Notes: generated by a model from the letters alone, not told the origin. Counted from the stretch's first letter, positions 51,304-60,746 are shown. The stretch is DNA of 64,000 bases from Aestuariivirga litoralis (GCF_015714715.1 NZ_WAHS01000002.1:248001-312000); one strand, 5' to 3'. Numbers and translations: made by a program.

Positions 51304-52317
51304 ATGCAAATCGGAATGATCGGGCTGGGCCGCATGGGTGCCAACATGGTACGGCGCTTGCTCAAGGCCGGGCATGAATGCGTGGTCTTCGACGTCAACA
51401 AGGCCAATGTAGAAGCACTGGTGAATGAAGGTGCCACCGGCGCCACCTCGATGGCCGATCTCGCCTCCAAGCTCGCAGCGCCTCGCGCTGTATGGCTGAT
51501 GCTGCCCGCTGCCATCACCAGCCGTATCGCACACGAGGTGGCCGGCAGTTTGCAAAAAGGTGACGCCATCATCGATGGTGGAAACTCCATGTATCGCGAT
51601 GCGATGGACCTGGCCGAAGAACTGTCAACAAAGGGCATCGACATGATCGACGTCGGAACTTCCGGCGGCGTCTGGGGCCTCGACCGCGGCTATTGCCTGA
51701 TGATCGGCGGCCCCAAAGCCGCGGTGCTGCGTCTTGATCCTCTCCTCGCTGCTTTGGCGCCAGGTGCGGATGCAGGAGTAACGCCCGATCCCGGCGCCAG
51801 CACCGCCACGCGCGGTTATCTGCATTGTGGCCCTACAGGTGCTGGGCACTTCGTGAAGATGGTGCATAATGGTATCGAATATGGCGTCATGGCCGCCTAT
51901 GCCGAAGGCATCAACCTGCTGCACGCAGCGAATGCCGGCAAAGAGTCTCGCGAGATTGATGCGGAAACAACGCCGCTCAAGGATCCGCAATATTACCAGT
52001 TTGATTTTGATTTGCCCGCGATCACCGAAGTGTGGCGCCATTCCAGCGTGATCAGTTCCTGGTTGCTGGATCTCACCGCCGCCGCCTTGAAGTCTGACCC
52101 GCAGCTGGCCACTTTCGGTGGCCGCGTTTCAGATTCCGGTGAAGGCCGCTGGACCTTGAATGCCGCGATTGATACGGGCGTTCCTGCCCCGGTTCTGGCC
52201 TCGGCCTTGTTCGAACGCTTCGCTTCACGGGGCAATGATGAATTCGCCGGCAAGCTTCTCTCCGCCATGCGCCACGCTTTCGGCGGCCATCTCGAAAAGC
52301 CGGCGGCCAAGTCATGA
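51304..52317 (+). CDS. gnd: 6-phosphogluconate dehydrogenase, decarboxylating (short YqeC/GndA type)
   Basis: AGGAGG seven bases before the ATG at 51304 fixes the start. The 337-residue protein has [35 protein letters not shown], and catalytic lysine in [20 protein letters not shown]. It belongs to the short, mostly NAD-linked branch, about 130 residues shorter than enterobacterial Gnd. It converts 6-phosphogluconate to ribulose 5-phosphate and carbon dioxide. It overlaps zwf by ATGA. Confidence 0.92.
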   Translation: MQIGMIGLGRMGANMVRRLLKAGHECVVFDVNKANVEALVNEGATGATSMADLASKLAAPRAVWLMLPAAITSRIAHEVAGSLQKGDAIIDGGNSMYRDAMDLAEELSTKGIDMIDVGTSGGVWGLDRGYCLMIGGPKAAVLRLDPLLAALAPGADAGVTPDPGASTATRGYLHCGPTGAGHFVKMVHNGIEYGVMAAYAEGINLLHAANAGKESREIDAETTPLKDPQYYQFDFDLPAITEVWRHSSVISSWLLDLTAAALKSDPQLATFGGRVSDSGEGRWTLNAAIDTGVPAPVLASALFERFASRGNDEFAGKLLSAMRHAFGGHLEKPAAKS

Positions 52318-53690
52318 GTGAAGTGAGATCAGATGTTCTGGTGGTTTTCGGCGCTACCGGAGACCTTGCCCATAAGATGATTTTTCCAGCGCTCTACGCG
52401 CTGGTGAAATCGGGCCATTTGAACGAGCCGGTGATCGGCGTAGCCTTTGACGCCTGGACGCTGGATCAACTGATTGCCCGCGCCCGAGATGCGGTGGCCA
52501 CGCAAATCCCCGGTTACGACGAAGCCACCTTCCTGAAACTCGCGAGCCTTCTGAAATATGTTTCAGGCGATTACCGTTCCCCAGATACATTCGAGAAATT
52601 GCGCGTCGCATTGAACGGCGCGAAGAATCCGCTGTTCTATCTCGCCATCCCGCCGTCTCTGTTCGAGACAGTGGCGCAGGCATTGCAAACGGCAAAAATC
52701 TCCGATGGCGCGCGCGTGATGGTCGAAAAACCTTTCGGCCATGATTATGAATCGGCACACCACCTCAACGCCGCGCTGCATGCGGTGTTTGATGAAGATG
52801 CCATTTTCCGCATCGATCACTATCTTGGCAAAGAGTCGATCCAGAACATCCTCTACACGCGCTTCGGCAATGCGATCCTCGAACCGATCTGGAATCGTGA
52901 CCGTGTTTCATCGGTGCAAATCACGATGGCCGAAAATTTCGGCATCAAGGGCCGTGGCAAATTCTATGATGAAGTGGGCTGCATCCGCGATGTGATCCAG
53001 AATCACTTGATCCAGGTTCTGCTGCTGCTCGGTATGGAGCCACCGGCTTCGGGGGCAAGCGACGATCTGGCGGATGAAAAAATCCAAGTCCTGAAATCCA
53101 TCCGTCCACTGACGAAAGACAACGTGCTGCGCGGCCAGTTTGAAGGCTATCTCGATGAGCCCGGTGTAGCCCCAGGCTCCACCATGGAAACCTTCGCCGT
53201 GGTGCGCCTCTTCATTGATGCCTGGCGCTGGAAGGATGTGCCCTTCTATATCCGCGCCGGCAAGAATCTCCCGGTGCGCGCGACTGAAGTGGTGGTGCGC
53301 TTCAAGCAGCCGCCCGTCTTCGTATTCGATGAGATCAAGCTGGAAGAATCCAACTATGTCCGTTTCCGCCTTAGCCCGGAAGTCGTGGCCGCTATCGGTG
53401 CCAGGCGTAAAGCTGCGGGCGAAACCATGGTGGGTGAGCCGATTGAACTGGCAGCTGTGGACAATAATGAAGGAGACATGGAACCCTATGAACGCTTGAT
53501 CGGTGACGCCATGAATGGCAGCCGCCAATTGTTCACCCGTCAGGACGCCGCCGAACTCGCGTGGAAAATCGTTGATCCGATCATTGGGGACTTAGTTCCT
53601 CCGCTGCTCTATAAACCAGGCACCTGGGGGCCCGTGCAGTCCGACACAGATTTCTGCCCGCCCGGCGGCTGGATCAATCCAAAGCCTTGA
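52314..53690 (+). CDS. zwf: Glucose-6-phosphate 1-dehydrogenase
   Basis: A 458-residue protein with nucleotide-binding [20 protein letters not shown] and the active-site motif [19 protein letters not shown], where His and Lys act on glucose 6-phosphate. EKPFGHD, also conserved, lies upstream. It oxidises glucose 6-phosphate to 6-phosphogluconolactone with NAD(P). It overlaps gnd at its start and is followed 20 bases later by a sugar kinase. No pgl lactonase is seen in the operon. Confidence 0.95.
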   Translation: MSEVRSDVLVVFGATGDLAHKMIFPALYALVKSGHLNEPVIGVAFDAWTLDQLIARARDAVATQIPGYDEATFLKLASLLKYVSGDYRSPDTFEKLRVALNGAKNPLFYLAIPPSLFETVAQALQTAKISDGARVMVEKPFGHDYESAHHLNAALHAVFDEDAIFRIDHYLGKESIQNILYTRFGNAILEPIWNRDRVSSVQITMAENFGIKGRGKFYDEVGCIRDVIQNHLIQVLLLLGMEPPASGASDDLADEKIQVLKSIRPLTKDNVLRGQFEGYLDEPGVAPGSTMETFAVVRLFIDAWRWKDVPFYIRAGKNLPVRATEVVVRFKQPPVFVFDEIKLEESNYVRFRLSPEVVAAIGARRKAAGETMVGEPIELAAVDNNEGDMEPYERLIGDAMNGSRQLFTRQDAAELAWKIVDPIIGDLVPPLLYKPGTWGPVQSDTDFCPPGGWINPKP

Positions 53691-53710
53691 GACCACAAAA
53701 GGAGGATGAA

Positions 53711-54406
53711 ATGCCAGAAGCTCCGCGCACAAAATCTAATCCGATCGTGTTGGCCATCGACATTGGCGGTTCGCATGTAAAGCTGAAGCTCAGCAATTCT
53801 GATGAAGTGCTGCGCGATGATTCCGGCCTGCAATTCACCCCCGAAGCCATGATGGCCATCATCAAGCGGCTGACCGAGGGAAAGCCGTTTGACCTTGTAT
53901 CCATGGGCTATCCCGGACCCATCATTCACAACCGGATTCTGGCGGAGCCGCATAATCTCGGCCCCGGCTGGGTCAAATTCGATTTCGAAAAGGCCTTCGG
54001 CAAACCCCTGAAAATCGTCAATGACGCGTTGATGCAAGCCATCGGCAGTTATAATGGTGGGCGTATGCTGTTTCTCGGTCTGGGCACCGGCATGGGTGCT
54101 GCGATGATCGCCGAGAATGTCGCGCAACCGATGGAACTGGCGCATCTGCCCTACAAAAAGGGCAAGACCTTCGAGGATTATGCGGGTGAGCGCGGTCTGG
54201 AAAAATACGGCAAGAAAAAATGGCGCAAGAACATTTTCGATATTGTCGAGCACATCACGGCGGCGCTCGAGCCTGATGAGATCGTAATCGGTGGCGGGAA
54301 TGTCGTAAAGCTTGATGAGCTCCCGCCCAAATGCCGCGCCGGTTCCAATGCCAATGCCTTCATTGGCGGGTTCCGCGTGTGGCAAGACAAGGATTTGCGA
54401 GTTTGA
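53711..54406 (+). CDS. ROK-fold glucokinase (polyphosphate glucokinase-like)
   Basis: The start at 53711 follows AGGAGG. The 231-residue kinase has phosphate-1 motif IVLAIDIGGSHVKLKLSNSD, catalytic Asp in IVNDALMQAIGSY, and phosphate-2 motif GGRMLFLGLGTGMGAAMIAE. The zinc-binding CxCGxxGC loop of regulatory ROK proteins is absent, and the compact size resembles polyphosphate glucokinases. It most likely makes glucose 6-phosphate from the glucose released by the glucoamylase. Phosphate donor (ATP or polyphosphate) is not evident. Confidence 0.83.
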   Translation: MPEAPRTKSNPIVLAIDIGGSHVKLKLSNSDEVLRDDSGLQFTPEAMMAIIKRLTEGKPFDLVSMGYPGPIIHNRILAEPHNLGPGWVKFDFEKAFGKPLKIVNDALMQAIGSYNGGRMLFLGLGTGMGAAMIAENVAQPMELAHLPYKKGKTFEDYAGERGLEKYGKKKWRKNIFDIVEHITAALEPDEIVIGGGNVVKLDELPPKCRAGSNANAFIGGFRVWQDKDLRV

Positions 54407-54418
54407 TTTTGCTAGAGA

Positions 54419-54757
54419 CTAGTCGGCCAATTTTACATCGTGCCGCAAGTCAAACACGGTATGAAAAATCCGCCCGTCAAACATCTTGATCAACTCGCCC
54501 GTCACGTCGCGGCTCTTGAAACGCACATCCGAGGCTAGCGCCCGTTCGATCGCGGCCATTGAGGGATATTTTATCGAGAGCACCATGGCATAGTGCGGGC
54601 TTTCCGTGTCGCTTTCCTTCTGGCTCAGCACGCGCACTTCTTCGGCACCTGGAAACTGCGTCCAAAGCGGTACAAGCTTTTCCGATACGAATTCATGGAA
54701 GGTTTTTTCCTGACCCGGCCTCACCTTGCCTTCGAAAAATGCGCAGCGGATGAACAT
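54419..54757 (-). CDS. Small dimeric alpha/beta-barrel-like protein (unknown function)
   Basis: A 112-residue protein: MFIRCAFFEGKVRPGQEKTF, then LVPLWTQFPGAEEVRVLSQK, HYAMVLSIKYPSMAAIERAL, and SRDVTGELIKMFDGRIFHTV. The alternating pattern looks like a ferredoxin-like dimeric barrel (EthD/antibiotic monooxygenase class), but no catalytic residue is recognised. It lies after the terminator of the sugar-transport operon on the same strand and is convergent with the glucokinase gene. It is probably a stand-alone gene. Confidence 0.7.
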   Translation of the reverse strand: MFIRCAFFEGKVRPGQEKTFHEFVSEKLVPLWTQFPGAEEVRVLSQKESDTESPHYAMVLSIKYPSMAAIERALASDVRFKSRDVTGELIKMFDGRIFHTVFDLRHDVKLAD

Positions 54758-54771
54758 GGATGCTCCTTCAG

Positions 54772-54803
54772 AAATAAAAAGGGCGCGCCATCACAGCGCG
54801 CCC
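54772..54803 (-). terminator. Rho-independent terminator after the sugar-binding protein gene
   Basis: On the minus strand GGGCGCGC pairs with GCGCGCCC around a 7-base loop (54781-54803), followed directly by TTTTTATTTC. It lies 15 bases after the stop at 54818 and ends the rbsA-rbsC-rbsB-type transcript. Confidence 0.9.
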
Positions 54804-54817
54804 GGCAGTCAGGGAGG

Positions 54818-55927
54818 TTAAGCTTTGCCCCAGATCTTCTTGTAGGCATCCTGGTAGCCGTTGCCAGGGTCGAAGGTGTTCTTCGGGCCGCCGTCGAATT
54901 CAACATTGGCCTTGGTCACCACATGCAGCGGCGAAACATAGCCCGACCACTTTTCACCCGAGACAGCACGATTGAGTTCATCAACAAGTTGCCAACCCTG
55001 CAGGTTCAGCGGCTCAGCCACTGTTGCGGCCTGGAACTGGCCGGAGCGAATGCGCTGATAGGCGGATTCCGAACCGTCACCAGCAGACACATTCACCGGT
55101 GCTTGGCCAGAGCCGGCGATACCAGCCGCAGCCAGAGACGGGCCCATGAAGTCGAAATACAGATCGTTGATTGCCAGCGAATGCGTCCACTTCGCACCAT
55201 GCTTTTGCAGCAAAGTTGTGGTCAGCTGCGGCATGCGCTGCGAAGTTTCAGCAATCGGAGTATCCACCCACTCAACCGTCGTGCCGCCCAGCTTCTCGAT
55301 CACTTCCTGCATCTTCTTCGCCTTGGCGACTGCGATGGCATAGGTCGAATCTGTGAAGTAAATGCAGCCCGGCTTGCCCTTGGCATCGATATAGGCCCAC
55401 ATCGCCGCAGCGGTCGAAACCTGCATCGGATCTGTGGTTACGTTGGCAAACACACCCGCATCGGCCATCGGGCCGATCACAGGGCCGGCATGCCACGACA
55501 CGAAGGGGATCTTGGCGTCGAAAGCGGCCTTCATGGCCGGAGCCTGTTCAACAGCATCGAAACCAAGGATGGTGATTCCGTTCGGCTTCAGCGCCATGGC
55601 CTGGTTCATGGCAGCTGTACGACCGGCCACAGAACCGGCACCGTCGATGGTCTTCACCGTCCAGCCGATGGCAGCGGCGGCTTCTTCAAGGCCCTTGGTC
55701 ACACCCACGATGCCGCCATTCTTCATGTCACCGGCAAGGTTCACGATGGTCTGGCCTTCTTTGGCCTTCGGGCCAGTCGTGGGGCCATCCCACTTGTCAA
55801 CTTTGACGGCGTATTTGTCGACAATGGCTTGAGCTTCAGCCATCGAGTCGGCATAGGCCACGCGGGTCAATGCCGGAATGGACATGCCAAGTGCCATGCC
55901 CCTCATCAGTAACTGTCTACGATCCAT
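54818..55927 (-). CDS. RbsB-type sugar-binding protein of an ABC importer, Tat-like signal
   Basis: A 369-residue protein with N-terminus MDRRQLLMRGMALGMSIPAL, a twin-arginine-type signal (DRRQLLMRG) ending near TRVAYADS. The mature part has GQTIVNLAGDMKNGGIVGVT and NGITILGFDAVEQAPAMKAA, the Peripla_BP_4 (ribose/galactose) fold. It is the last gene of the transporter operon. Because the operon carries the same operator as gluconate/idonate genes, the ligand may be a sugar acid or a related hexose derivative (inference). Confidence 0.88.
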   Translation of the reverse strand: MDRRQLLMRGMALGMSIPALTRVAYADSMAEAQAIVDKYAVKVDKWDGPTTGPKAKEGQTIVNLAGDMKNGGIVGVTKGLEEAAAAIGWTVKTIDGAGSVAGRTAAMNQAMALKPNGITILGFDAVEQAPAMKAAFDAKIPFVSWHAGPVIGPMADAGVFANVTTDPMQVSTAAAMWAYIDAKGKPGCIYFTDSTYAIAVAKAKKMQEVIEKLGGTTVEWVDTPIAETSQRMPQLTTTLLQKHGAKWTHSLAINDLYFDFMGPSLAAAGIAGSGQAPVNVSAGDGSESAYQRIRSGQFQAATVAEPLNLQGWQLVDELNRAVSGEKWSGYVSPLHVVTKANVEFDGGPKNTFDPGNGYQDAYKKIWGKA

Positions 55928-55951
55928 AGTTTCCTCCTGTTGATTGTTGCT

Positions 55952-57010
55952 TCAGTTGTTGGGTGGATTGGTGGGAACGGAAGGCATCCTTTGCACGGCA
56001 CCGCGACGGCGCTGGGCATACCCCGCAATGCCGATGGCGATGAGCAGGGTGACACCATTGAACATCGGTTCGACCCAGAAGGACCCGCCGAATTGCTGAA
56101 TGCCGGAAATGCCAACGGCGAGAATGATGATGCCCACCATCGTGCCCCAGACATTGACGCGGCCGGGCTTGATGGTGGTGGAACCAAGGAAAGCGCCGAC
56201 AAGGGCGGGAAGCAGATATTCAAGCCCCACGCTGGCCTGGCCGATGCGCAGCTTGGCGGCAAGTAAAATCCCGGCGAGCGCCGTGAACAAACCCGATGCA
56301 ATGAAAGAGCCCATCACAAACTTGCGCACTGGAATGCCGTTCAATGCAGCAGCCTTTGGGCTGGCCCCAATTGCGTAGAGATAGCGGCCAATCGGCAGGT
56401 ATTCATAAGCCAGCCACATGGCGATCGCGATGGCGATCACGTAATAGCCGGTGATCGGCAGGCCGAGTACCATGGTAGAATTCAGGGCGTAGAATGAATC
56501 AGGCACCACGCCGACGATTTGGCGTCCGCCGGAATGCCAAAGCGCCAATGCATAGAGAATGGTGCCCGTGCCTAGCGTGGCGATGAAACTGTCGATGCGC
56601 GCCACTTCCACAAGCAGCCCGTTGATTGTGCCCATCAGAGCGCCAAGCACCAGCACGGTGAGCACCGCCATCGGCCAAGGAAAGCCATAAAGCGTCTGCA
56701 GCGAAATCGCCAGGATGTGCCACAGCACGATGCCGTAACCCACGGTCAAATCGATGCGGCCGGCGGACATCGGGATCATTACGCCCAGCGAGAGGATCAG
56801 AATGATCGCTTTGTCCGAAATGATTGAGCGTACATTCAGCAATGTCGGGAATGTGTCGGGCAAGAGAACAGAAAAGAGAAGGACCAGCAGCACCATCAGC
56901 AGCACAAGGCCATAAGTCGGGAGGTAACGCCCCAGGCGTTGGCTGAAGCTCAAGCCCGCCAGTTCACTGCGGGTGGGCTCAAGCGCGGTTGACTGAATGG
57001 AATTGCTCAT
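55952..57010 (-). CDS. RbsC-type sugar ABC transporter permease
   Basis: A 352-residue protein with about 8-10 helices beginning YLPTYGLVLLMVLLVLLFSV. RbsC features include DKAIILILSLGVMIPMSAGR, then IDLTVGYGI, and LPALVGAFLGSTTIKPGRVN. It overlaps RbsA by ATGA at 57007. It forms the homodimeric pore of the CUT2 importer. Confidence 0.9.
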   Translation of the reverse strand: MSNSIQSTALEPTRSELAGLSFSQRLGRYLPTYGLVLLMVLLVLLFSVLLPDTFPTLLNVRSIISDKAIILILSLGVMIPMSAGRIDLTVGYGIVLWHILAISLQTLYGFPWPMAVLTVLVLGALMGTINGLLVEVARIDSFIATLGTGTILYALALWHSGGRQIVGVVPDSFYALNSTMVLGLPITGYYVIAIAIAMWLAYEYLPIGRYLYAIGASPKAAALNGIPVRKFVMGSFIASGLFTALAGILLAAKLRIGQASVGLEYLLPALVGAFLGSTTIKPGRVNVWGTMVGIIILAVGISGIQQFGGSFWVEPMFNGVTLLIAIGIAGYAQRRRGAVQRMPSVPTNPPNN

Positions 57011-58500
57011 GCGGCCTCGCTGGCAGATGCGGCGTGGATGAGCGCCGCGGTCGAAAGTTTGGATTCGGGAATTTCGGCAACAATGCTCCCACGGGAAAAC
57101 ACCAGCGCACGGTGGCAGATATGCGCCACCTCTTCAAAGTCCGTGGAGACTACAATCACCGTCAGTCCGCGCTCCAGCGCAGCCGCGATCAGCCGGTAGA
57201 TTTCGGCCTTTGCGCCAACGTCCACGCCTGAGGTCGGGTCCTCCGCGATCAGTACTTTGCGACCCGTGGCCAGCCAACGCCCGATCACCACCTTCTGCTG
57301 GTTACCGCCGGAAAGGGCTTCCACAGGCAGGTGTGGATCATTGGGGCGCAGTCCCACTTCCAGGCCGATGCCATGAGTTTTTTCACCCTCGGCTGCGGGT
57401 GATAGCACCGACATCAATGTGCGCCCGATAGCAAAGGGATTGAGGAACATGTTTTCACGCACAGAAAGAGACAGCGCCACGCTTTCTTCTGTGCGGTCAC
57501 GCGCGACAAGCCCCAAGCCCTGCTCCAGTGCCGCTTGCGGCGAGGAGAGATCAAGCAGCTTGCCGTCAAGATAGGCAGTGCCCGCACTTTCCTGCGCGCC
57601 AAAGAGCGCCCGGCCAATCGCCTCGTGCCCGGCACCACGCAGGCCAACGAGGCCCAGCACTTCGCCTTGGTGAGCCGCGAAATTCACCGGTCCACCGCCG
57701 AATGTTACAAAGCTGGAAAGTTTCAGCGTCTCGCGCCCGCGCTTACCAGCACCACGCACATAGAGATCCTTCACTTCGCGGCCGACGATCATGTTGACCA
57801 ACTCGGATGGAGTCGTGTCTTTTACCCTCTTGGAACCCACCAGACGGCCATCTCGCAGCACGGCCACACGGTCAGCGATACGGAAAATTTCATCCAACCG
57901 GTGCGAGACATAAATCATGCCTACGCCGCGCGCGCGGAGTTCACGGAGCACCTTGAACATCCGCTCCACTTCATCCGCCGGAAGGCTGGCCGTTGGCTCG
58001 TCCAGCACCAGCACATCAGCCTCGGCAGCGAGCGCACGGGCGATGGCGACGAGAGATTTTTCTGTGCGACTCAAATCATGCACGCGCTTGGTCGGATCGA
58101 AATCGCAACCGACCATGTTCAGCGCCTCGACGGCACGCTGCTCCGTCTGCCGCCAGCTGATGAGTCCACCGCGCTTTGAATAGCGCTGCCCCAGCCCTAC
58201 ATTCTCGGCCACCGTCATCCATTCGATCAGGCCCAGATCCTGATGAATGAAGGCCACGCGTTGCTTTTCATTGGGGCGCGGCGGACGATGCGCATAGGCC
58301 TCGCCTTTGAACAGGATGCGGCCTTGGTCGGGGGTATGAATTCCGGCAAGAGATTTAATCAGGGTGGATTTACCAGCACCATTTTCACCCAGCAGTGCCA
58401 GCACCTCGCCGGCATCGAGATGCAGCGACACATCATTTAGCGCAACGGTGCCACCGAAGCGCTTGGTGATGTTTTCGAAGGCGAGCAACCGCTCAGTCAA
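57007..58500 (-). CDS. RbsA-type ABC transporter ATPase with two nucleotide-binding domains
   Basis: A 497-residue protein starting with TTG at 58500; GGGAGAGGA just upstream supports this start. NBD1 has GENGAGKSTLIKSLAGIH, DVLVLDEPTASLPADEVE and GMIYVSHRLDEIFRIADRVA. NBD2 is degenerate at Walker A (GLRGAGHEAIGRALFGAQ) but has the signature EALSGGNQQKVVIGRWLATG and VLIAEDPTSGVDVGAKAEIY. This asymmetry is normal for CUT2 ATPases. The operator at 58542 lies 42 bases upstream. Confidence 0.9.
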   Translation of the reverse strand: MTERLLAFENITKRFGGTVALNDVSLHLDAGEVLALLGENGAGKSTLIKSLAGIHTPDQGRILFKGEAYAHRPPRPNEKQRVAFIHQDLGLIEWMTVAENVGLGQRYSKRGGLISWRQTEQRAVEALNMVGCDFDPTKRVHDLSRTEKSLVAIARALAAEADVLVLDEPTASLPADEVERMFKVLRELRARGVGMIYVSHRLDEIFRIADRVAVLRDGRLVGSKRVKDTTPSELVNMIVGREVKDLYVRGAGKRGRETLKLSSFVTFGGGPVNFAAHQGEVLGLVGLRGAGHEAIGRALFGAQESAGTAYLDGKLLDLSSPQAALEQGLGLVARDRTEESVALSLSVRENMFLNPFAIGRTLMSVLSPAAEGEKTHGIGLEVGLRPNDPHLPVEALSGGNQQKVVIGRWLATGRKVLIAEDPTSGVDVGAKAEIYRLIAAALERGLTVIVVSTDFEEVAHICHRALVFSRGSIVAEIPESKLSTAALIHAASASEAA

Positions 58501-58541
58501 ATTCCTCTCCCGGGCTCGGCAGTGTTCTCACCGCTCGAATA

Positions 58542-58557
58542 ATGTTATCGATAACAT
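58542..58557. promoter_or_regulatory. GntR-type operator ATGTTATCGATAACAT before the transporter operon
   Basis: A perfect 16-base palindrome 42 bases before the RbsA-type start. The same 14-base core TGTTATCGATAACA occurs at 62740 and 63862 and resembles the E. coli gluconate operator with a central CG. It therefore links the importer to the sugar-acid catabolic genes, presumably under the LacI protein at 62789. Confidence 0.85.
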
Positions 58558-58593
58558 CGTAGGACGTGTTTCAAAGTCAAGTCAACTGCAAAA

Positions 58594-59466
58594 TCACTTT
58601 CCGTCGAGCAGACGCATCGCCTCGGCGCTGTCCTTTGCGCCCAGTCCCATCACGATCAACAGGCGGTGAATCTCGGTGACGGCACTCGTCACCGGCAAGG
58701 GTGTTCTGGTTTTCAATGCAAAGGCCTGGATGGAATCCAGGTCCTTCAACATGTTACCCAGCGAACCGGTGGCGGTGAAATCACGCGCAGCAAATTTCGC
58801 CATGAACTCCTGCATGATGCGCCCATCAGCCCGGCCACCAGCGAGTGCCGCAGGAATCTTGGCAGGGTCCACACCACCTGCTTCCGCCAGCTTCACGGCT
58901 TCCGCCACGGCCTGGAAGGCCAAGGCGCAGAACAGCTGGTTCACCAATTTCGTGGTTTGCCCCGCTCCAGACCCGCCCATCAAAGTATAATTGGCCGAGA
59001 GATCTTTCATCACCGCACGGGCCCGCTCAAAATCTTGCGGCGTGCCACCTGCCATGATGGTCAGCGTGCCATTGATGGCACCGGGCGTGCCGCCTGACAG
59101 CGGGCAATCAACCCAGGCCATGTTGAATTTTTCTTTCAACAAAGCGGCCATTTCCGCAGTGGCTGCCGGGTCAATCGACGACATATCGATCAGCAACTTG
59201 TCTGCGCTTGCCGCTTCGGCAACGCCGCCTTCATCAAACACCACCTTGCGCACGATGTCGGCATGATTGAGACTCAGGATCACAAAGTCAGATTTTGACG
59301 CGGCTTCAGCCGCCGTCTTCGCCGCATGAGCCCCTTTGGCAACCAATGCAGCCACCTTTTCAGCATCCACGTCGAACGCATGGACGTGGTGCCCGCGTTC
59401 GAGGAAACGCGTGGTGATGGCCGCCCCCATAATGCCTGCACCGATGACGGCGACCTTCTCAGCCAT
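58594..59466 (-). CDS. 3-hydroxyisobutyrate dehydrogenase/GLYR family dehydrogenase
   Basis: A 290-residue protein with VAVIGAGIMGAAITTRFLER, substrate-binding DCPLSGGTPGAINGTLTIMA and catalytic lysine in GGSGAGQTTKLVNQLFCALA. This beta-hydroxyacid dehydrogenase family oxidises or reduces short 3-hydroxy acids such as tartronate semialdehyde, 3-hydroxyisobutyrate or sugar acids. The gene is coupled to gntK by an 8-base overlap, so a role in sugar-acid catabolism is likely. The exact substrate cannot be read from the sequence. Confidence 0.85.
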   Translation of the reverse strand: MAEKVAVIGAGIMGAAITTRFLERGHHVHAFDVDAEKVAALVAKGAHAAKTAAEAASKSDFVILSLNHADIVRKVVFDEGGVAEAASADKLLIDMSSIDPAATAEMAALLKEKFNMAWVDCPLSGGTPGAINGTLTIMAGGTPQDFERARAVMKDLSANYTLMGGSGAGQTTKLVNQLFCALAFQAVAEAVKLAEAGGVDPAKIPAALAGGRADGRIMQEFMAKFAARDFTATGSLGNMLKDLDSIQAFALKTRTPLPVTSAVTEIHRLLIVMGLGAKDSAEAMRLLDGK

Positions 59467-59968
59467 GAGATTTTTCTTCCAGCCAGGTTGCAGCCTGCGA
59501 AATCAGATGCGGCACATCATCCGCAACATCCAGCCGCAACGCATCTTCATCAGCCACGGGAGGTTCCAGTGTTCTAAGTTGGCTATCGAGCAAGGAAGGC
59601 GGCATGAAATGGCCCTTGCGCGCATCGATACGCTCCTGCAGCAGGCCGCGCGCGCCATCCAGAAAAACGAAAGCCACCGGGCGGCCTGCAGCGCGCACGA
59701 TGCATTCGCGGTAAGACCGCTTGAGCGCCGAGCAGGAGGCGATTGCGCCTTCCGTGCCGGCCAGTTCAGCACCAATCCGCTTCAGCCACGGCCAGCGATC
59801 TTCATCCGTCAAGGCAATGCCAGCCGACATCTTGGCAATGTTCGCCTCTGGATGCAGCCTGTCGCCTTCAACGAAAGCTTTGATCCCAAGCTTCTGCGCC
59901 AATCCCTCACCCACTGTGGTCTTGCCACAGCTGGTAACGCCCATGACAACTGCAGCCCCCTTGAACAT
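59459..59968 (-). CDS. gntK: Gluconokinase
   Basis: A 169-residue P-loop kinase: VVMGVTSCGKTTVGEGLAQK, then EGDRLHPEANIAKMSAGIAL, DEDRWPWLKRIGAEL and SCSALKRSYRECIVRAAGRP. These are GntK hallmarks. The P-loop reads GVTSCGKTT, with Cys where many homologues have Ser or Gly. It phosphorylates gluconate to 6-phosphogluconate, which enters the pathway through gnd at 51304. It lies directly after idnO and overlaps the following dehydrogenase gene by 8 bases. Confidence 0.93.
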   Translation of the reverse strand: MFKGAAVVMGVTSCGKTTVGEGLAQKLGIKAFVEGDRLHPEANIAKMSAGIALTDEDRWPWLKRIGAELAGTEGAIASCSALKRSYRECIVRAAGRPVAFVFLDGARGLLQERIDARKGHFMPPSLLDSQLRTLEPPVADEDALRLDVADDVPHLISQAATWLEEKSHG

Positions 59969-60736
59969 CTAGAGCACCGACGTGATGCCGCCATCCACAT
60001 AAAGGATGTGGCCGTTAACGAATGACGAAGCCGGTGAAGCCAGGAAGATGGCCGCGCCAATCAGTTCTTCCACATCACCCCAGCGGCCTGCGGGCGTGCG
60101 CTTTTCCAGCCAGGATGAAAATTCCGGATTATCGACCAAGGCCTGGTTCAGCGGCGTCTTGAAATAACCCGGGCCAATTGCATTCACCTGAATGCCATGC
60201 TTGGCCCAATCAGCGCACATGCCCTTCGTGAGCATTTTGATGGCACCTTTGGTTGCTGTGTAAGGCGCAATCGATGGGCGACCCAGTTCGCTCTGTACCG
60301 AGCAGATATTGATGATCTTGCCAGCCTTGCGCGCAATCATTCCTTTGGCCACCGCTTTGCCCACCAGAAACGCGCTTTCAATATTGACGCGCAGCAGTTC
60401 GCGGAATTTATCCGCCGGAAAATCCTCCAGCGGCGTGCGGAACTGCATCCCGGCATTGTTGATCAAAATATCAATCGCGCCATGGTTCTTCCCAATGTCC
60501 GCAATGGCGGCGTTCACCTCCGACTCTTCCGTCACGTCAAAAGCAGCAGCCACAACATCAAGCCCCTTTGCCGCCATGTCCTTGCGCGCCGTTTCAAGCT
60601 TGGCCTTGTCGCGGCCATTGAGCACCAACCTCGCACCCGCCTGCCCCAAGCCTTCCGCCATGGCATAGCCAATGCCTTGGCTTGAACCGGTGACTAAAAC
60701 CAATTTGCCTTTGAGATTGAAACGTTCCAGCGACAT
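59969..60736 (-). CDS. idnO: Gluconate 5-dehydrogenase (IdnO-like SDR)
   Basis: A 255-residue SDR with cofactor motif LVLVTGSSQGIGYAMAEGLG, structural NNAG (DILINNAGMQFRTPLEDFP) and catalytic Ser, Tyr and Lys in ICSVQSELGRPSIAPYTATK. The combination SVQSELGRPSIAPYTATKG is that of gluconate 5-dehydrogenases, which interconvert 5-ketogluconate and gluconate. It sits between idnD and gntK with 10-base or smaller gaps. Confidence 0.9.
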   Translation of the reverse strand: MSLERFNLKGKLVLVTGSSQGIGYAMAEGLGQAGARLVLNGRDKAKLETARKDMAAKGLDVVAAAFDVTEESEVNAAIADIGKNHGAIDILINNAGMQFRTPLEDFPADKFRELLRVNIESAFLVGKAVAKGMIARKAGKIINICSVQSELGRPSIAPYTATKGAIKMLTKGMCADWAKHGIQVNAIGPGYFKTPLNQALVDNPEFSSWLEKRTPAGRWGDVEELIGAAIFLASPASSFVNGHILYVDGGITSVL

Positions 60737-60746
60737 CAGATTTCCT

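Noticed and set aside
54593-55912. 439-codon plus-strand open frame
   Set aside because: It lies antisense to the RbsB-type binding protein and its terminator, shows no domain and has the composition of a codon-biased shadow frame.
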